Source of the DNA: an uncultured Clostridia bacterium
GTDB taxonomy: Bacteria > Bacillota > Clostridia > Oscillospirales > Acutalibacteraceae
Direction of reading: 5' to 3'
NCBI GenBank assembly: GCA_947626485.1
Contig: CANQSG010000096.1
Span: forward strand, 1-7,707
Length of the DNA: 7,707 nt
The stretch's first letter is position 1; every line of letters starts with the position of its first letter. The position numbers were made by a program, and so were the translations under genes. Under the pieces are notes generated by a model. It saw nothing but the letters and a program-made list of their open reading frames with translations, was not told the DNA's origin and did not search any database. Below are positions 6,007-7,707 of this stretch, piece by piece.

Positions 6007-6882
6007 ATGCCAAAATTCGAAGGATCCGCAAACAAAAATTACCGCCTCGTGTGGGACGGTAACTTTCAGTCCGGGGGCATCGACCCCGCGCTCTGGTGCT
6101 TCAAGTGCGACATGGCAGCCGACGATGTGGAGCTGTCGTATCAGCCGCCCGTCGCGCAGGTCGAGGACGGCATTTTGAAGCTGCGCACCCTGCGCCTGCC
6201 CAACGCCGCCGACGGCTCGCCCCGCTTTCAGGCCGCCTATTCCTTCTCGACCTACGACACGATGAATTATCGCTACGGCTACGTCGAGATGCGCGCCCGC
6301 CTGCCCTATCATCAGGGCGCCTGGCCGGGCTTCTGGATGAAGTCGCTGCCCTGCCTGTGCGAGCGGCGGTGCCCGGAATATTTCGCCGAGATCGACGTCC
6401 TCGAGGTCTTCTCGAACGAGACGGCGCTCTCCTGCAACCTGCACAAATGGTACGCCGACGGCCGCCACACGATGCTGCCGGGCGACGAGACCGGCGTCGG
6501 CTCGCGGGTCTATCGATTTGACGCCTCGCCCGACGCGACCTGGCACACCTACGGCATGGAGTGGACGCCGAAGGCCATGACCTTCTACGTCGACCGCAAG
6601 CCCTTTTACAGCCACGGCCTGACCGACGCCGACGATTTCGACGGCAACGGCGAGATGCGCGGCTTTCACGATTGCCTTTACGTCATCGTCAACAACATGA
6701 TGTTCACGCCGGCGATGAAATGGAAGCCTGCGGGCGCCCTTGTCAACGACGAGACCCGCTTCCCGATCTGCTACGATATCGAGTACATCCGGCTCTATCA
6801 GGACGCGAACGAACCGGGCACCGAGCTGCACCTCGGCGACCCGAACAAGAAAAATCTCTTCTGGCCGCCCGAGAACAAATAA
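6007..6882 (+). CDS. GH16 family glycoside hydrolase, apparently cytoplasmic
   Basis: The 291-residue protein shows the GH16 active site EIDVLE: E128 (nucleophile), D130 and E133 (acid/base). Around it are other family hallmarks: RYGYVEMRARLP (89-100), GAWPGFWM (104-111), WHTYGMEWTPKAMTFYVD (179-196) and a closing strand YDIEYIRLYQ. Family members cleave beta-1,3 or mixed beta-1,3/1,4 linkages in glucans or galactans; this sequence does not fix which. The length fits a single catalytic domain with no binding module. There is no signal peptide: the protein opens MPKFEGSANKNYRLVWDG, and it contains eight cysteines, including C116, C118 and C122 in an insert just before the active site, which suits a reducing cytoplasm. 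AAAGGA nine bases before the ATG supports the start. It follows the secreted esterase in the same direction, separated by a strong terminator, and converges on the LacI-type regulator. Confidence 0.9.
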   Translation: MPKFEGSANKNYRLVWDGNFQSGGIDPALWCFKCDMAADDVELSYQPPVAQVEDGILKLRTLRLPNAADGSPRFQAAYSFSTYDTMNYRYGYVEMRARLPYHQGAWPGFWMKSLPCLCERRCPEYFAEIDVLEVFSNETALSCNLHKWYADGRHTMLPGDETGVGSRVYRFDASPDATWHTYGMEWTPKAMTFYVDRKPFYSHGLTDADDFDGNGEMRGFHDCLYVIVNNMMFTPAMKWKPAGALVNDETRFPICYDIEYIRLYQDANEPGTELHLGDPNKKNLFWPPENK

Positions 6883-6888
6883 CGGCGG

Positions 6889-7707
6889 TCACAATTCCAC
6901 TCTTGCGGGCGCCCGCGCTTCTTCGGAAGCGTCGGCGTCCGTCAGCGTTTTATAATACGCCGCCAGCCGGTCGCGGTCGAGGTTCTCCCGCACGAGGTCG
7001 ATGATCTCCCGCCGCTCTTGCAGTCCGACGAGCTTCGTCATGCGGGTGATGCGGTAGAGCACGGCGCGCACCGTCAGAAACAGCCGTTCGCCGATGCGCT
7101 CGTTGCTCTCGCCGTCGAGCAGCGCGAGCAGGATCTCGGCGTCGATCGGGTCGAGGTGGCGCAGCAGCAGCGCGAGCCGCATCGACGCCTGGGTGAACGG
7201 GTCGTCGATGTAGAGCGCCGGAATGAAGCGCTCCGTCGGGTAGGAAAGGGCGCGGGGCAGCAGCAGCGGCGCGTCGTCCTGCGTGCGGGGCAGCGGCGGG
7301 CAATTCTGCGTCGATTCCCGGACGGCGATCTTGGCCTTCAGTGTGAGCGAGAAGGAGTCGAACTGCCCCGGGTGGCGCACCAGCACGCGATAGGTCGTCA
7401 TGACCGCCTGCATCAGGTCGACCCAGTCGTAGGTCACGGAGGTCAGCGACGGGACGCAGAATTCCGCCAGCCGATCGTCCGAAAAGCTGATGAGAAACCG
7501 GTCGTTCCAATACCCGCTGTCGCGCGAGAGCAGCGCCTGCTGCAGCGACGCCGCGGCGATGTCGTTGACCGCCAGCACCGCGTCGTACCGGTGGCGGACG
7601 GCGTAAAAGGCCTCGAAGCAGGGGGTCAGCGACCCGGTGTTGTAAAAGAAATCCGTCCGGCGCATGCCCGGCAGAATGCGGAAGAGCGCCGACGCCATCG
7701 CGGTGTC
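6889..7707 (-). CDS. Partial LacI-type sensor regulator with C-terminal LuxR-like helix-turn-helix (5' end outside window)
   Basis: The frame is open to the window edge, so the N-terminus is not seen; 272 residues are visible. The first 115 or so match the second half of a LacI/GalR periplasmic-binding-like sensor: YDAVLAVNDIAAASL, then FLISFSDDRLAEFCVPSLTSVTYDW, and the typical closing strand KAKIAVRESTQ. A linker rich in Pro and Leu follows. Then a segment coded at about 6979-7155 resembles the LuxR/sigma region 4 helix-turn-helix: LDPIDAEILLALLDGESNERIGERLFLTVRAVLYRITRMTKLVGL (written here in two parts: LDPIDAEILLALLDGESNE and RIGERLFLTVRAVLYRI). Ordinary LacI regulators end soon after the RESt strand and bind DNA only through the N-terminus. 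The gene is convergent with the GH16 gene, six bases apart, and probably senses a sugar to control it or its neighbours. Whether it also has a LacI N-terminal DNA-binding domain cannot be seen. Confidence 0.75.
   Translation of the reverse strand, partial: DTAMASALFRILPGMRRTDFFYNTGSLTPCFEAFYAVRHRYDAVLAVNDIAAASLQQALLSRDSGYWNDRFLISFSDDRLAEFCVPSLTSVTYDWVDLMQAVMTTYRVLVRHPGQFDSFSLTLKAKIAVRESTQNCPPLPRTQDDAPLLLPRALSYPTERFIPALYIDDPFTQASMRLALLLRHLDPIDAEILLALLDGESNERIGERLFLTVRAVLYRITRMTKLVGLQERREIIDLVRENLDRDRLAAYYKTLTDADASEEARAPARVEL

Noticed and set aside
5968..6831. A 287-codon minus-strand frame opposite the GH16 gene
   Set aside because: It has no domain and low-complexity antisense composition, and the opposite strand has the GH16 active site in frame.

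Overview
The window looks like chromosomal DNA from a GC-rich, uncultured-type member of the Clostridia (Bacillota). The coding regions are strongly GC-rich, while the intergenic promoters are AT-rich and close to the sigma-A consensus. Shine-Dalgarno sites are purine-rich (AAAGGAG, GGAGGG). The gene content also fits: a ROK regulator, a LacI-type sensor, an InlB/Flg_new-type repeat, a dockerin-like calcium module, an SGNH esterase and a GH16 glycoside hydrolase. This would suit a plant- or glycan-degrading gut or anaerobic-digester Clostridium relative. The lineage is inferred from gene content and not proven.

Layout. (1) 1-34 is AT-rich sequence that abruptly replaces the end of a zinc-dependent alcohol dehydrogenase gene (33-341, minus), which is cut after about 102 codons. 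(2) 380-1507, minus, is a ROK-family transcriptional regulator, co-oriented with the dehydrogenase remnant and 38 bp upstream of it. (3) 1508-1678 is a divergent control region. Its main feature is a nearly perfect palindrome that carries a consensus TTGACA-N17-TATAAT promoter on each strand. (4) 1679-2452, plus, is a UlaG-like metallo-beta-lactamase-fold hydrolase, followed by a probable terminator and the promoter of the next gene. (5) 2587-5922, plus, is a 1111-residue secreted multidomain protein: signal peptide, three jelly-roll-like carbohydrate-binding-type modules, an InlB-like repeat, a linker or Ig-like region, a dockerin-like segment and a C-terminal SGNH/GDSL esterase. (6) A strong rho-independent terminator stands directly before 6007-6882, plus, a GH16 enzyme with the EIDVLE catalytic motif and no signal peptide. 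(7) 6889-7707, minus, runs off the window edge: a LacI-type ligand-sensing domain followed by a C-terminal LuxR-like helix-turn-helix.

Working picture (inference): this is a carbohydrate-utilisation neighbourhood. The secreted esterase would remove acyl groups from, and bind, an external polysaccharide. The GH16 enzyme would cleave beta-1,3/1,4-type glucan or galactan oligosaccharides, apparently inside the cell. The UlaG-like hydrolase and the dehydrogenase would act on a sugar or sugar-acid derivative. The ROK and LacI-type proteins would sense sugars and control the set. No RNA genes, CRISPR arrays or complete mobile elements were seen.
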